From Ardenticatenales bacterium (lineage in GTDB: Bacteria > Chloroflexota > Anaerolineae > Epilineales > Epilineaceae): a stretch of 64,000 nucleotides of DNA. The position numbers were made by a program, and so were the translations under genes. Under the pieces are notes generated by a model. It was not told the origin of the DNA. It saw only the letters and a list, made by a program, of their open reading frames with translations, and ran no database searches. The stretch lies in NCBI GenBank assembly GCA_020853525.1, contig JADYYS010000006.1, positions 1-64,000 on the forward strand. The letters are read 5' to 3'. Positions 42,555-50,632 of this stretch are shown here, piece after piece. The number at the start of each line of letters is the position of its first letter. The stretch's first letter is position 1.

Positions 42555-44000
42555 ATGCCCTCCCCAGCGCCCCCCCCCCACCCCGCCCGCGTCCTCGTCG
42601 TCGGCTCCGGCGGCCGCGAGCACGCCCTCGCCTGGGCCATCGCCCGCTCGCCGCTCGTGAGCGAGGTGATCGTGGCGCCCGGGAACGGCGGGACGGCGCG
42701 CGAGGCCAAGTGTCGCAACGTGCCCGTGCAGGTGTACGACATCGACGGGCTTGTCGCGCTGGCGTCGCAAGCCGGCGTCGACGTGACCGTCATCGGGCCC
42801 GAGGACGCGCTGGCGGCCGGGCTGGCGGATGCGCTGCGGGCCGCCGGGCATGCGGTGTTCGGGCCGTCGCGCGAGGCGGCGCGGATCGAGAGCAGCAAGG
42901 GCTGGGCGCGGGCGTTCATGGTGCGCTACGGCATCCCGTGTCCGGTGTTCGCCACCGCAGCGAACGTCGACGACGCGCTGCGGGCCGTGGCGGAGATGGG
43001 CGGGCGGTGCGTCGTGAAGGCGGACGGGCTGGCGGTGGGCAAGGGGGTTGTGGTGTGCGACGACGCGGCGGCGGCCGAGGCGGCGGTCCGGACGATGATG
43101 GAGGACGGCGCCTTCGGCCCGGCCGGCGCGCACGTCGTCGTCGAGGAGCGGATGGAGGGGCCGGAGCTGTCCGTCATGGCGATCTGTGACGGCCACACCT
43201 ATCGGCTGCTGCCGCCGGCGCAGGATCACAAGCGCGTCGGCGAAGGGGACACCGGGCCGAACACGGGAGGCATGGGCGCGTACGCCCCGGCGCCGATCGC
43301 GACACCCGAGCTCATGGCGCGGATCGAGGCGACGATCATCGCCCCCGCGCTGGACGGCCTGCGCGCCGACGGGCACCCGTTCACCGGCTGCCTGTACGCC
43401 GGGCTCATGCTGACCGGCGATGCGCCCCACTACGCCCCCAGGGTCGTCGAGTTCAACGCCCGCTTCGGCGACCCCGAGACCCAGGTGCAATTGCCGCTCG
43501 TACAGAGCGACGTCGCCCTCCTCTTCGCCCTCGCCGCTGCCGGCCGCCTGGCCGACGCGCCGTTCGAGCTGGCGCCCGGCGCCGCCGCGTGCGTCGTCCT
43601 CGCCTGCCCCGGCTACCCCGGCCCCGTGACGACCGGCGCGACGGTCGTCGGCCTCGACGTGGCGGCCGAGCGCGCCGACATCAAGGTATTCCATGCCGGG
43701 ACACGCATCGAAGTCGCCGGCACCGACGCCGTGCGCACGTCGGGCGGCCGCGCGCTCGGCGTCACCGGTGTCGGCCCGAACGTCATCGAGGCGCTCCGAA
43801 CGACATACGCCGCGATCGGACCGGACGGCGTGCACTTCGACGACATGGTTGTTCGCCACGACATCGGCTGGCGGGCGCTGACGGATGCGATCGGCGACAG
43901 CGTGGACGGCGTTGAAGTCGGGGACGGCGTCGATGCCGCCGGGCGACACAGCGGCGTCGACACCGACGACACCGACCTGGGCGCGGGCGAAGGCGTATGA
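42555..44000 (+). CDS. purD: Phosphoribosylamine-glycine ligase (GAR synthetase)
   Basis: The product is 481 aa, an ATP-grasp ligase for the second step of purine synthesis. The N-terminal VLVVGSGGREHALAWAIARS is diagnostic. Further motifs are CVVKADGLAVGKGVVVCDD (ATP-binding), DHKRVGEGDTGPNTGGMGAYAP and VVEFNARFGDPETQVQLP. The conserved protein ends near VHFDDMVVRHDIGWRAL; the last 38 residues are an Asp/Gly/Val low-complexity tail. It overlaps the next gene as ATGA. It probably has a leaderless mRNA. Confidence 0.97.
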   Translation: MPSPAPPPHPARVLVVGSGGREHALAWAIARSPLVSEVIVAPGNGGTAREAKCRNVPVQVYDIDGLVALASQAGVDVTVIGPEDALAAGLADALRAAGHAVFGPSREAARIESSKGWARAFMVRYGIPCPVFATAANVDDALRAVAEMGGRCVVKADGLAVGKGVVVCDDAAAAEAAVRTMMEDGAFGPAGAHVVVEERMEGPELSVMAICDGHTYRLLPPAQDHKRVGEGDTGPNTGGMGAYAPAPIATPELMARIEATIIAPALDGLRADGHPFTGCLYAGLMLTGDAPHYAPRVVEFNARFGDPETQVQLPLVQSDVALLFALAAAGRLADAPFELAPGAAACVVLACPGYPGPVTTGATVVGLDVAAERADIKVFHAGTRIEVAGTDAVRTSGGRALGVTGVGPNVIEALRTTYAAIGPDGVHFDDMVVRHDIGWRALTDAIGDSVDGVEVGDGVDAAGRHSGVDTDDTDLGAGEGV

Positions 44001-45091
44001 CCCGGCCGCTCATCGCCACGCTCGGCAGCCACTCCGCGCTGCAGATCCTGCGCGGCGCGCACGACGAGGGCTTCGCGTGTGCCGTCGTCGCGCCGGCGGG
44101 CAAGGACACGCTCTACCGCCGCTACCCGTTCATCGACGAGGTCATCGCGATCCCGTCCTACGACGCGTTCGAAGCGCTCGAGGACGATCTGATCGCCCGC
44201 CAGGCGCTCCTCGTCCCGCACGGCAGCTTCGTGGCCTACCTGGGGGAGACGACGAACCAGACGCTCCGCGCCGGCTACTACGGCAGCCGCGCCGTGCTAC
44301 GGTGGGAGGGCGATCGCGATCTGCAGCGGGAGTGGCTGACGGCCGCGGATGTGCCGATGCCGGCGGGCTTCGCGACGGCGGACGACATCGGCGCGGGCGA
44401 CTGGCCGGTCATCGTGAAGACGTTCGGCGCGGCGGGCGGCCAGGGCTACTTTCTCGCCCGCTCGCGCGGCCACCTGGACGACCAGCTCGCCGCGCTCGGC
44501 CACGACCGCTATACGATCCAGCGCTACATCGTCGGCGTCACGCTCTACGTCCACTACTTCCGGAGCATCGTCCACGACCGCCTCGAGATCCTGTCCATGG
44601 ATCGCCGCTACGAGACGAACGTCGACGGCCTCGGCCGGCTGCCGTGGCACGTCCAGCAGGCCGTCGAGCCCGTTCCGAGCTACGTCGTCGTCGGCAACAG
44701 CCCGCTCGTGCTGCGGGAGTCGATGCTCGAGGAGGCGTATCGCATGGGCGAGCGCGTCGTCGCGACCGCCTCGGACCTTATCGACCCGCGCGGTTTCTGG
44801 GGTCCGTTCTGCCTGGAGACGATCATCACGCCCGACCTGCGCTTCCACGTGATCGAGATCAGCTGTCGGATCGTCGCCGGCACGAACCTCTTCGTCGACG
44901 GCAGCCCGTACGCCGCGCTGTGGTTCGACGAGCCCATGAGCACCGGGCGGCGGATCGCGCGCGAGGTGCGGGAGGCGCACGCGGCGGGGCGGCTCGGCGA
45001 CGTCGTGACCGGGCACGTGCCGAGCTGGGATGCGTTCGACCGCACGAGCCGCACCGACCATATCGATCGCATCGACGAGGCTGCACGATGA
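43997..45091 (+). CDS. purP: PurP, formate-dependent AICAR formyl ligase (ATP-grasp)
   Basis: The product is 364 aa. PurP in archaea makes FAICAR from AICAR, formate and ATP, replacing the PurH transformylase. The N-terminal DUF1246-like block is PLIATLGSHSALQILRGAHDEGFACAVVAPAGK. The ATP-grasp block includes WPVIVKTFGAAGGQGYFLA and the C-terminal FCLETIITPDLRFHVIEISCRIVAGTNLFVDGSPYAALWFDEPM, close to the archaeal EIS-RIVxGTN-GSPYS pattern. It overlaps purD and the second purP by 4 bp each. Membership of the PurP family is clear; the actual activity is inferred. Confidence 0.88.
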   Translation: MTRPLIATLGSHSALQILRGAHDEGFACAVVAPAGKDTLYRRYPFIDEVIAIPSYDAFEALEDDLIARQALLVPHGSFVAYLGETTNQTLRAGYYGSRAVLRWEGDRDLQREWLTAADVPMPAGFATADDIGAGDWPVIVKTFGAAGGQGYFLARSRGHLDDQLAALGHDRYTIQRYIVGVTLYVHYFRSIVHDRLEILSMDRRYETNVDGLGRLPWHVQQAVEPVPSYVVVGNSPLVLRESMLEEAYRMGERVVATASDLIDPRGFWGPFCLETIITPDLRFHVIEISCRIVAGTNLFVDGSPYAALWFDEPMSTGRRIAREVREAHAAGRLGDVVTGHVPSWDAFDRTSRTDHIDRIDEAAR

Positions 45092-46218
45092 CGAACTGGC
45101 TGCCCGACGCCGTCGCCCGACTGTCCGGCGACAAGCTCACGATCGCCACGCTCGGCAGCCACTCCGCCCTCGAGATCTGCCGCGGCGCCAAGCTGCAGGG
45201 CTTCGGCACGCTCGTCGTCGTCGAGAATGGCCGTCATCGCACCTACGCCGAGCACTTCGCGACGGACGCCGCCACCGGCCGCGGCTGCGTGGACGCGACG
45301 ATCCTCGTCGACCGGTTCGCCTCCGTCCTGGCGCCCGAGGTCCAGGCCGAGCTGAACGCGCGCCACTGCGTCTTCGTCCCGCACCGCTCGTTCGAGGTCT
45401 ACGTGAACGACCTCGACGCGATCGAGAACGACTTCCACGTGCCGATGTTCGGCAACCGCCGGCTGCTCCGGATCGAGGAGCGCGACCAACACCCGAACCA
45501 GTACGATCTGCTGGACGCGGCCGAGATCCGCCACCCCAAGCTCTTCGCCAGCCATCGCGACATCGACCGCCCCGTCCTGGTCAAGGTCCTCGAGGCCGCG
45601 CGCGGCTTCGAGCGGGCGTTCTTCGTCGCCCGCACTCCAGAGGACTTCGAGCGCGTCGCCGAGGCGCGGCTGGCCGCCGGGACGATCACCGAGGCGGCGC
45701 TGGCCGCGGCGACGATCGAGGAGTTCGTCCTCGGCGCGCACGTCAACTTCAACTTCTTCCAATCGCCCCTGACCGGGCGCGTCGAGCTCCTCGGCACGGA
45801 CACGCGCCGCCAGACGAACATCAGCGGCCTGGCGACCGTCCCGGCCAGCCTGCAGGCCGAGATCCTCGACTACATCGCGCCCAAGTACGAGGAAGCCGGC
45901 CACGTGGCCGTGACCGTGCTCGAGAGCATGCTCGAATCCATCTTCGAGGCCGGTGAGCGCTTCGCCGCGGCCGCCGAGCGGCTGTACGCGCCGGGCGTGA
46001 TCGGCCCGTTCGCGCTGCAGAGCATCGTCGTGCCCGGACCGCCGAAGAAGGATTTCATCGTCGTCGACGTCAGCCCGCGCGTGCCCGGGTCGCCCGGCAT
46101 CACGGCCACGCCGTACAGTGCCTACCTGCACGGCCGCTCGGTGAGCGTGGGCGAGCGGATCGCGATGGAGCTGAAGGCGGCGGCGTACAAGGGACGGTTG
46201 GGCGAGCTGTTGACGTAG
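45088..46218 (+). CDS. Second PurP paralogue
   Basis: The product is 376 aa. It repeats the start LTIATLGSHSALEICRGAKLQGFGTLVVVENGRHRTY and has ATP-grasp motifs through PVLVKVLEAARGFERAFF. The end, DFIVVDVSPRVPGSPGITATPYSAYLHGRSVSVGERIAMELKAA, matches the other archaeal PurP subtype (SPRIPGSPG-TPYS). The two genes are therefore not a recent duplication but two distinct subfamilies kept side by side, as in some archaea. They may form a hetero-oligomer. The TAG stop is supplied by the 79-bp repeat at 46215. Confidence 0.85.
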   Translation: MTNWLPDAVARLSGDKLTIATLGSHSALEICRGAKLQGFGTLVVVENGRHRTYAEHFATDAATGRGCVDATILVDRFASVLAPEVQAELNARHCVFVPHRSFEVYVNDLDAIENDFHVPMFGNRRLLRIEERDQHPNQYDLLDAAEIRHPKLFASHRDIDRPVLVKVLEAARGFERAFFVARTPEDFERVAEARLAAGTITEAALAAATIEEFVLGAHVNFNFFQSPLTGRVELLGTDTRRQTNISGLATVPASLQAEILDYIAPKYEEAGHVAVTVLESMLESIFEAGERFAAAAERLYAPGVIGPFALQSIVVPGPPKKDFIVVDVSPRVPGSPGITATPYSAYLHGRSVSVGERIAMELKAAAYKGRLGELLT

Positions 46219-46293
46219 CACACCACCACTGGACACGCTCGGGGTTGCCACCGGAGTAGGGAACCCGGAGACGATGCAGTGGTGGAGCGATTG
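46215..46293. repeat. 79-bp inverted-repeat element, copy 4 (reverse orientation)
   Basis: It reads GTAGCACACCACCACTGGAC at the left and GCAGTGGTGGAGCGATTG at the right. Its core is the reverse complement of the other copies (GACACGCTCGGGGTTGCCACC). It lies between the second purP and purE and contains the purP stop codon. Confidence 0.87.
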
Positions 46294-46328
46294 ACCGGCC
46301 GATGTCGCAGGCGCAGGAGGCAAGTTCG

Positions 46329-46865
46329 ATGTCGAGTTCCAACCCGCGGGTCGCCATCCTCATGGGCAGCGACAGCGATCTCGGCGTGATGCGCGCCGCG
46401 GCCGATGTCCTCGACCGCTTCGGCGTGCCGCACGAGGTGCGCTTCCTGTCCGCGCACCGCTCGCCGGCCGAGACGGTCGAGTACGTCGAGGCGGCGCCGG
46501 ACCGCGGGGTGCGGGCGTTCATCTGCGGGGCGGGGATGGCCGCGCACCTGGCGGGCGTCGTCGCGGCGCACAGCGTTCTGCCCGTCATCGGGGTGCCGCT
46601 CAGGAGCGAATCGGCAGGGTTGAACGGCGTCGATGCGCTGTATAGTACGGTACAGATGCCGCCCGGCATCCCGGTGGCGTGCGTCGGCATCGGACAGGCG
46701 GGCAACGCGGCCCACCTGGCGGTTCGGATCCTGGCGCTGGGTGACACCGAGCTGGCCGGGCTGCTCGAGGAGTACCGGATCGAATTGGCCGACGGGCTGA
46801 TGGCCAAGAACGCCCGGCTCGACGAGCTCGGGATCGACGCCTACGTGGCAGGACAGCAACGATGA
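46329..46865 (+). CDS. purE: N5-carboxyaminoimidazole ribonucleotide mutase
   Basis: The product is 178 aa, class I PurE. Signatures are AILMGSDSDLGVMRAAADVLDRFGV, VRFLSAHRSPAETVEYVE, FICGAGMAAHLAGVVAAHSVLPVIGVPL and the MPPGIPVACVGIGQAGNAAHLAVRIL substrate loop. The ATG at 46329 is set by AGGAGG 9 nt upstream; the raw ORF begins 9 codons earlier. No purK partner is in the window. The gene is separated from purP2 by the 79-bp repeat. Confidence 0.95.
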   Translation: MSSSNPRVAILMGSDSDLGVMRAAADVLDRFGVPHEVRFLSAHRSPAETVEYVEAAPDRGVRAFICGAGMAAHLAGVVAAHSVLPVIGVPLRSESAGLNGVDALYSTVQMPPGIPVACVGIGQAGNAAHLAVRILALGDTELAGLLEEYRIELADGLMAKNARLDELGIDAYVAGQQR

Positions 46866-46881
46866 GCGTGGAGGACATGCG

Positions 46882-47865
46882 ATGACGACACTCGCCGACG
46901 ACCTCGCCCGTCTGGCCGCCATCCCGACGACGGACGTCCTCACCGTCGACCTGCCGCTGCCCGGCAAGGAGCAGGGCAAGGTCCGCGACATCTGGCGCGT
47001 CGGCGACAAGCGGATCATCGTCACGACGGACCGGCAGAGCGCCTTCGACCGCGTCGTCGGGACGATTCCCTACAAGGGGCAGGTGCTCACGCGCCTGGCG
47101 CAGTGGTGGTTCGAGCGGACGGCCGACATCGTGCCCAACCACGTCGTCGACGTGCCGGACCCGAACGTCATCATCGCCCGCGACGCGCGCGTCTGGCCGG
47201 TCGAGATGGTCATCCGCGGCTACATCACGGGCGTCACGAAGACGGCGCTGTGGTTCAACTACGACCAGGGCAAGCGCCGGCTGTACGGCATCGACTTCCC
47301 GGACGGCCTGCGCAAGAACGAGCGGCTGCCCGAGCCGGTCATCACGCCGACGTCCAAGGCGGCGTCTGGAGCCCACGACGAGATGATGACGCGCGAAGAG
47401 ATCCTGGCAGCGGACTTCGTTCCGGCCGACGTCTACGCGCAGATGGAGGACGCCACTCGCCGCCTGTTCGCCCGCGGACAGGCGCTGGCGGCCGAGCGCG
47501 GCCTGATCCTTGTGGACACCAAGTATGAGTTCGGCGACATCGACGGCCAGCTGACGCTGATCGACGAGATCCACACGGTCGACAGCTCACGCTTCTGGAT
47601 GCAGGACAACTACGCCGCGCGCTTCGCCGCCGGCGCGGAGCCCGAGACGTTCGACAAGGAGTTCCTCCGCCGCTGGTACGTCGACGAGGCCGGCTACCGT
47701 GGCGACGGCGACCCGCCGCCCCTGCCGCGCGCACTGGCGGAGCGGATGAGCCGGCTGTACATCGAGGCGTTCGAGCGGCTCACGGGGGAGGCGTTCGTGC
47801 CGGATTCGGCGGATCCGGGGGAGCGGATGGTGTTGAATTTGCGGGTGGCGGGGGTGTTGGGGTAG
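46882..47865 (+). CDS. purC: Phosphoribosylaminoimidazole-succinocarboxamide synthase (SAICAR synthetase)
   Basis: The product is 327 aa and joins aspartate to CAIR. Visible motifs are LPGKEQGKVRDIWRVGDKRIIVTTDRQSAFDRVVGTIPYKGQVL, PVEMVIRGYITGV, VITPTSKAASGAHDEMM, and ILVDTKYEFGDIDGQLTLIDEIHTVDSSRFW. It is the long form of about 300 residues, with a C-terminal extension through RWYVDEAGY. It is the last gene of the purine cluster, converging on the glycosyltransferase gene with a 59-bp gap. Confidence 0.96.
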   Translation: MTTLADDLARLAAIPTTDVLTVDLPLPGKEQGKVRDIWRVGDKRIIVTTDRQSAFDRVVGTIPYKGQVLTRLAQWWFERTADIVPNHVVDVPDPNVIIARDARVWPVEMVIRGYITGVTKTALWFNYDQGKRRLYGIDFPDGLRKNERLPEPVITPTSKAASGAHDEMMTREEILAADFVPADVYAQMEDATRRLFARGQALAAERGLILVDTKYEFGDIDGQLTLIDEIHTVDSSRFWMQDNYAARFAAGAEPETFDKEFLRRWYVDEAGYRGDGDPPPLPRALAERMSRLYIEAFERLTGEAFVPDSADPGERMVLNLRVAGVLG

Positions 47866-47924
47866 TTGTGGAGTAGGCGGCGGCGTGCGGGCATGTGGGG
47901 CGGGCATCGGGGGAGCGGTGATCG

Positions 47925-50207
47925 TCAGGGCGGGGCGACGGTGACGGATGCGACGTCGATCGCGTCGCCGCCGGTGTCGGGGGCGAGGCGTTGGCCGGTG
48001 GTTGGGTCGTACAGGCCCAGGACGAGGCGGTAGCTGTCGCCGGGCGGCGCGTCCGGGGGAATGCGAAGGGCGATGAGGTCGAGGACGGGGCCGTCGGGCA
48101 TCGCGCTGTCGTAGGACGGTGCCGGCGAGCTCGGTTGATCGAGCGGTAGAGGTCGCCATGTCGATGTGGACGACATACCGCCGTGCGGGCGCATGTCGCG
48201 GGTGACCACCATTCTGCCGTCGCGGTCGACGAGTTGGGTGAAGACGACGTAGTCGCGATCGACGGGCCGCACGGCGTGCCACACGGCATCCAGCGTCACG
48301 TACCCGCCGGCACGCGCGTCGAGAGTCAACGGTTGCCGCGTCTGCGATGATCCGCCATGACTCCCCGTGTCTGGGCGCGCCGGAGCCGCAACGATCTCCA
48401 ACAGCTCGATCGTGTCGCCGAAGACGACGGGCGTGTCGATCAAGGGACGGCTGCTCGGCTGCCGCTCTGCGACCCACGCCGCCAGCCGCACGTTGCCGAA
48501 CCAGCGGTCATCGGCCTTATGGCGACGTGCGTTCAGCCAGGACTCGACGCGGCTCTCGGGATCGCTCTCGTTCGTCGCCCACAGGACGGCGTACACGTCG
48601 CGATGCCGTGCCCCCAGCGCGGACAGGGCGCGCTCCGTTGCCGCGACGTCGACCGGCCGGCCGATCGGCAGCGGGAACGTCGCATGCGCCCCCCGATCGT
48701 AATACCCGAAGACCTCCACCTGCGACGGCGCGTTCAACACCACCGCGTCCTCCGCCCCCGCCCGCGCCGCGATCTCCGCCGCGATCCCGCGGTAGTCGTC
48801 CCGCTGATACGCCGCGTCGTACGCGTTCGCCCGCCAGACGACCAGCCGCGGCCACAGGACGACGGCCAAGGCGATAGCGCCCGCCGCCGATCCCACAATC
48901 CCCCCGCGCATCCCCCCGCCGCCCCCCCCCACATCGCCCGTACCACCCGCGCCACCCGCACCACCCGCACGCCGCCTTCCCACCCCACCCCCGCGTAGGG
49001 GCGACGCATGCGTCGCCCTCGTCGCCCACGCCCATGCCACCGCCTCACCAATCCCCACCACCCCCACCGCCAACAACACCTCGAACCCCGGCGCCCCCGC
49101 AACAATGAACTTCGGATTCCACGCCGGCCGCCGCAACGAGGCCACCCACACCATCGCCGGCGGCACCGCCGCCACGACCCTCGCCACCCCCCCCGCCCAC
49201 CATCCCCGCCCACCCCGTGATCCCGCTCGCAGCCACCCCCACCCCCGTCCCCACATCACCCATCCCACGCCAACGACGACAACCGCCACCATCAGCCCCC
49301 ATGCCGCCCCTCCCACCGCCGGCCCCTTCACCCCGAACGCATACGTCCTCACCGCCTCCCGCCCCACGAACCCGAGCCCCACCGGCGCCCCAAGCGCCGG
49401 CCAATCGCGCAGCACCGGCCAGGCGCGCACGAGCCACGGCGCGAACAGCGCGGCGGCCACGGCGTAGGCGCCGAGCCAGCGGCCCATCGATGCGCGCGGC
49501 AGGGCACCGCGGCGGCGCCACGCCGCCGCCCAGCCGAGCGCCATCACCGCGCCGCCGACCGCCACGGCTGCCGCGCCGGCGAGGTACTGCGTGTAGAGCG
49601 CGGCCGTCGCGAGCAGGGCGATCAGTGCCGTGCGGGCGGCGGCCGAAACCGGACGCGGCCGAACGTCGGCGTCGCCGTGCCGATCGCCGTGCGCGACGAG
49701 CGCATCGACATCGCCGACCGCGAGCACGACGAGCCCCGCCCCGAGCGCGGCGGCCAGGACGTACATCCGCACCTCCTGGCCGTACCAGATCAGGTAGGGC
49801 GATGTGGCTGCCAGCAGGCCGGCGACGAGCCCGAGCCGCGCACCCCCCAGGCGCCGTGCGATCGCCAACGTCGCGGCAACCTGCGCCGTTCCGAGGATGG
49901 CCGACAGCGCGCGCAGCGCCACCACGCCGTGGCCGAAGAGGCGCGACCACGCCGCGAGGAGCAGATAGTAGAGGGGAGGGTGGATGTCGCCGGCCGCCGC
50001 GGTGACGATCCCACGGGCCGTCCGCCCCGCCAACTGGGCGCTCGTGCCCTCGTCGTACCACAGGCTCTGCGCGTCGGCACGGAACAGGCGAGCGGCGAGG
50101 GCAAGGGCGACGACGATCCACGCGGCGATCGCCGCCGTCGCCGACGGATCGAGCGCGCGAAACCTGTGCCTGCCCGTGATGCCCCCGTGCCTGCCCGTGT
50201 TGCCCAC
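47925..50207 (-). CDS. GT39-like membrane glycosyltransferase with C-terminal beta domain
   Basis: The product is 760 aa. The N-terminal half has about ten membrane helices and the GT-C motif SLWYDEGTSAQLAGRTARG with IHPPLYYLLLAAWSRLFG, as in ArnT/PMT-like (PMT_2) enzymes that use polyprenyl-phosphate sugars. The loop after the helices contains a Gly-rich stretch and a REP-like palindrome read as THASPLRGG. From about residue 590 there is a soluble domain with a repeated beta pattern (ARAGGYVTLDAVWHAVRPVDRDYVVFTQLVDRDG). It is last in a minus-strand operon with two unknown genes. Confidence 0.82.
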   Translation of the reverse strand: MGNTGRHGGITGRHRFRALDPSATAAIAAWIVVALALAARLFRADAQSLWYDEGTSAQLAGRTARGIVTAAAGDIHPPLYYLLLAAWSRLFGHGVVALRALSAILGTAQVAATLAIARRLGGARLGLVAGLLAATSPYLIWYGQEVRMYVLAAALGAGLVVLAVGDVDALVAHGDRHGDADVRPRPVSAAARTALIALLATAALYTQYLAGAAAVAVGGAVMALGWAAAWRRRGALPRASMGRWLGAYAVAAALFAPWLVRAWPVLRDWPALGAPVGLGFVGREAVRTYAFGVKGPAVGGAAWGLMVAVVVVGVGWVMWGRGWGWLRAGSRGGRGWWAGGVARVVAAVPPAMVWVASLRRPAWNPKFIVAGAPGFEVLLAVGVVGIGEAVAWAWATRATHASPLRGGGVGRRRAGGAGGAGGTGDVGGGGGGMRGGIVGSAAGAIALAVVLWPRLVVWRANAYDAAYQRDDYRGIAAEIAARAGAEDAVVLNAPSQVEVFGYYDRGAHATFPLPIGRPVDVAATERALSALGARHRDVYAVLWATNESDPESRVESWLNARRHKADDRWFGNVRLAAWVAERQPSSRPLIDTPVVFGDTIELLEIVAAPARPDTGSHGGSSQTRQPLTLDARAGGYVTLDAVWHAVRPVDRDYVVFTQLVDRDGRMVVTRDMRPHGGMSSTSTWRPLPLDQPSSPAPSYDSAMPDGPVLDLIALRIPPDAPPGDSYRLVLGLYDPTTGQRLAPDTGGDAIDVASVTVAPP
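48995..49018. repeat. Short REP-like palindrome within the glycosyltransferase gene
   Basis: GTAGGGGCGACGCATGCGTC begins a perfect 20-bp palindrome (48999-49018). Its GTAGGGGCGA head is shared with the RAYT-borne copies. It is read in frame on the minus strand as part of THASPLRGG. Confidence 0.72.
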
Positions 50208-50212
50208 GGGAC

Positions 50213-50629
50213 CTACTGCCGGGCGACGTTCTCCGCAGGCACGATGCCGTACTCGATGCGGGCCGTCTTGAGGACGCGCAGCAGCGTCTCAGGGTTCGAG
50301 CGGTTCAAGCGGCGGTGCATCTCGACGGCCGTCATCGGCTCGTTGACGTTCTCCACGAGGGCGCGCAGGAGCGCGTTCGTCAGCGGCGTCGACGGCGTGA
50401 TGTAATCCGGCTGGTAGGCGCGCTCGGTGAGGACGCGCGCCCACAGCGGGTCGATCTGGCGAACTTCGGCGGTGCGGGGATGGATGAAGTCGACGGCCGT
50501 GTTCGTGGCGCGCGAGTCGTCCTCGGCGCCGACGATCTCAGCCAGGAAGCGCCCCAGGTTGCGGCCGTGCGAGGCCCACCACTGGAGGTCGATGTGGAAC
50601 GGCGTGTGGATCGTGGCAATCGTGTGCAT
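50213..50629 (-). CDS. Unknown protein, possible winged-helix C-terminus
   Basis: The product is 138 aa. The N-terminus IHTPFHIDLQWWASHGRNLGRFLAEIVGAEDD is unlike anything I can name. The C-terminal part PLTNALLRALVENVNEPMTAVEMHRRLNRSNPETLLRVLKTARIEYGIVP has the helix pattern of a winged-helix DNA-binding domain. It begins 3 bp after the stop of the next upstream gene and ends 5 bp before the glycosyltransferase, so the three are one transcript. Confidence 0.62.
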   Translation of the reverse strand: MHTIATIHTPFHIDLQWWASHGRNLGRFLAEIVGAEDDSRATNTAVDFIHPRTAEVRQIDPLWARVLTERAYQPDYITPSTPLTNALLRALVENVNEPMTAVEMHRRLNRSNPETLLRVLKTARIEYGIVPAENVARQ

Positions 50630-50632
50630 GGA

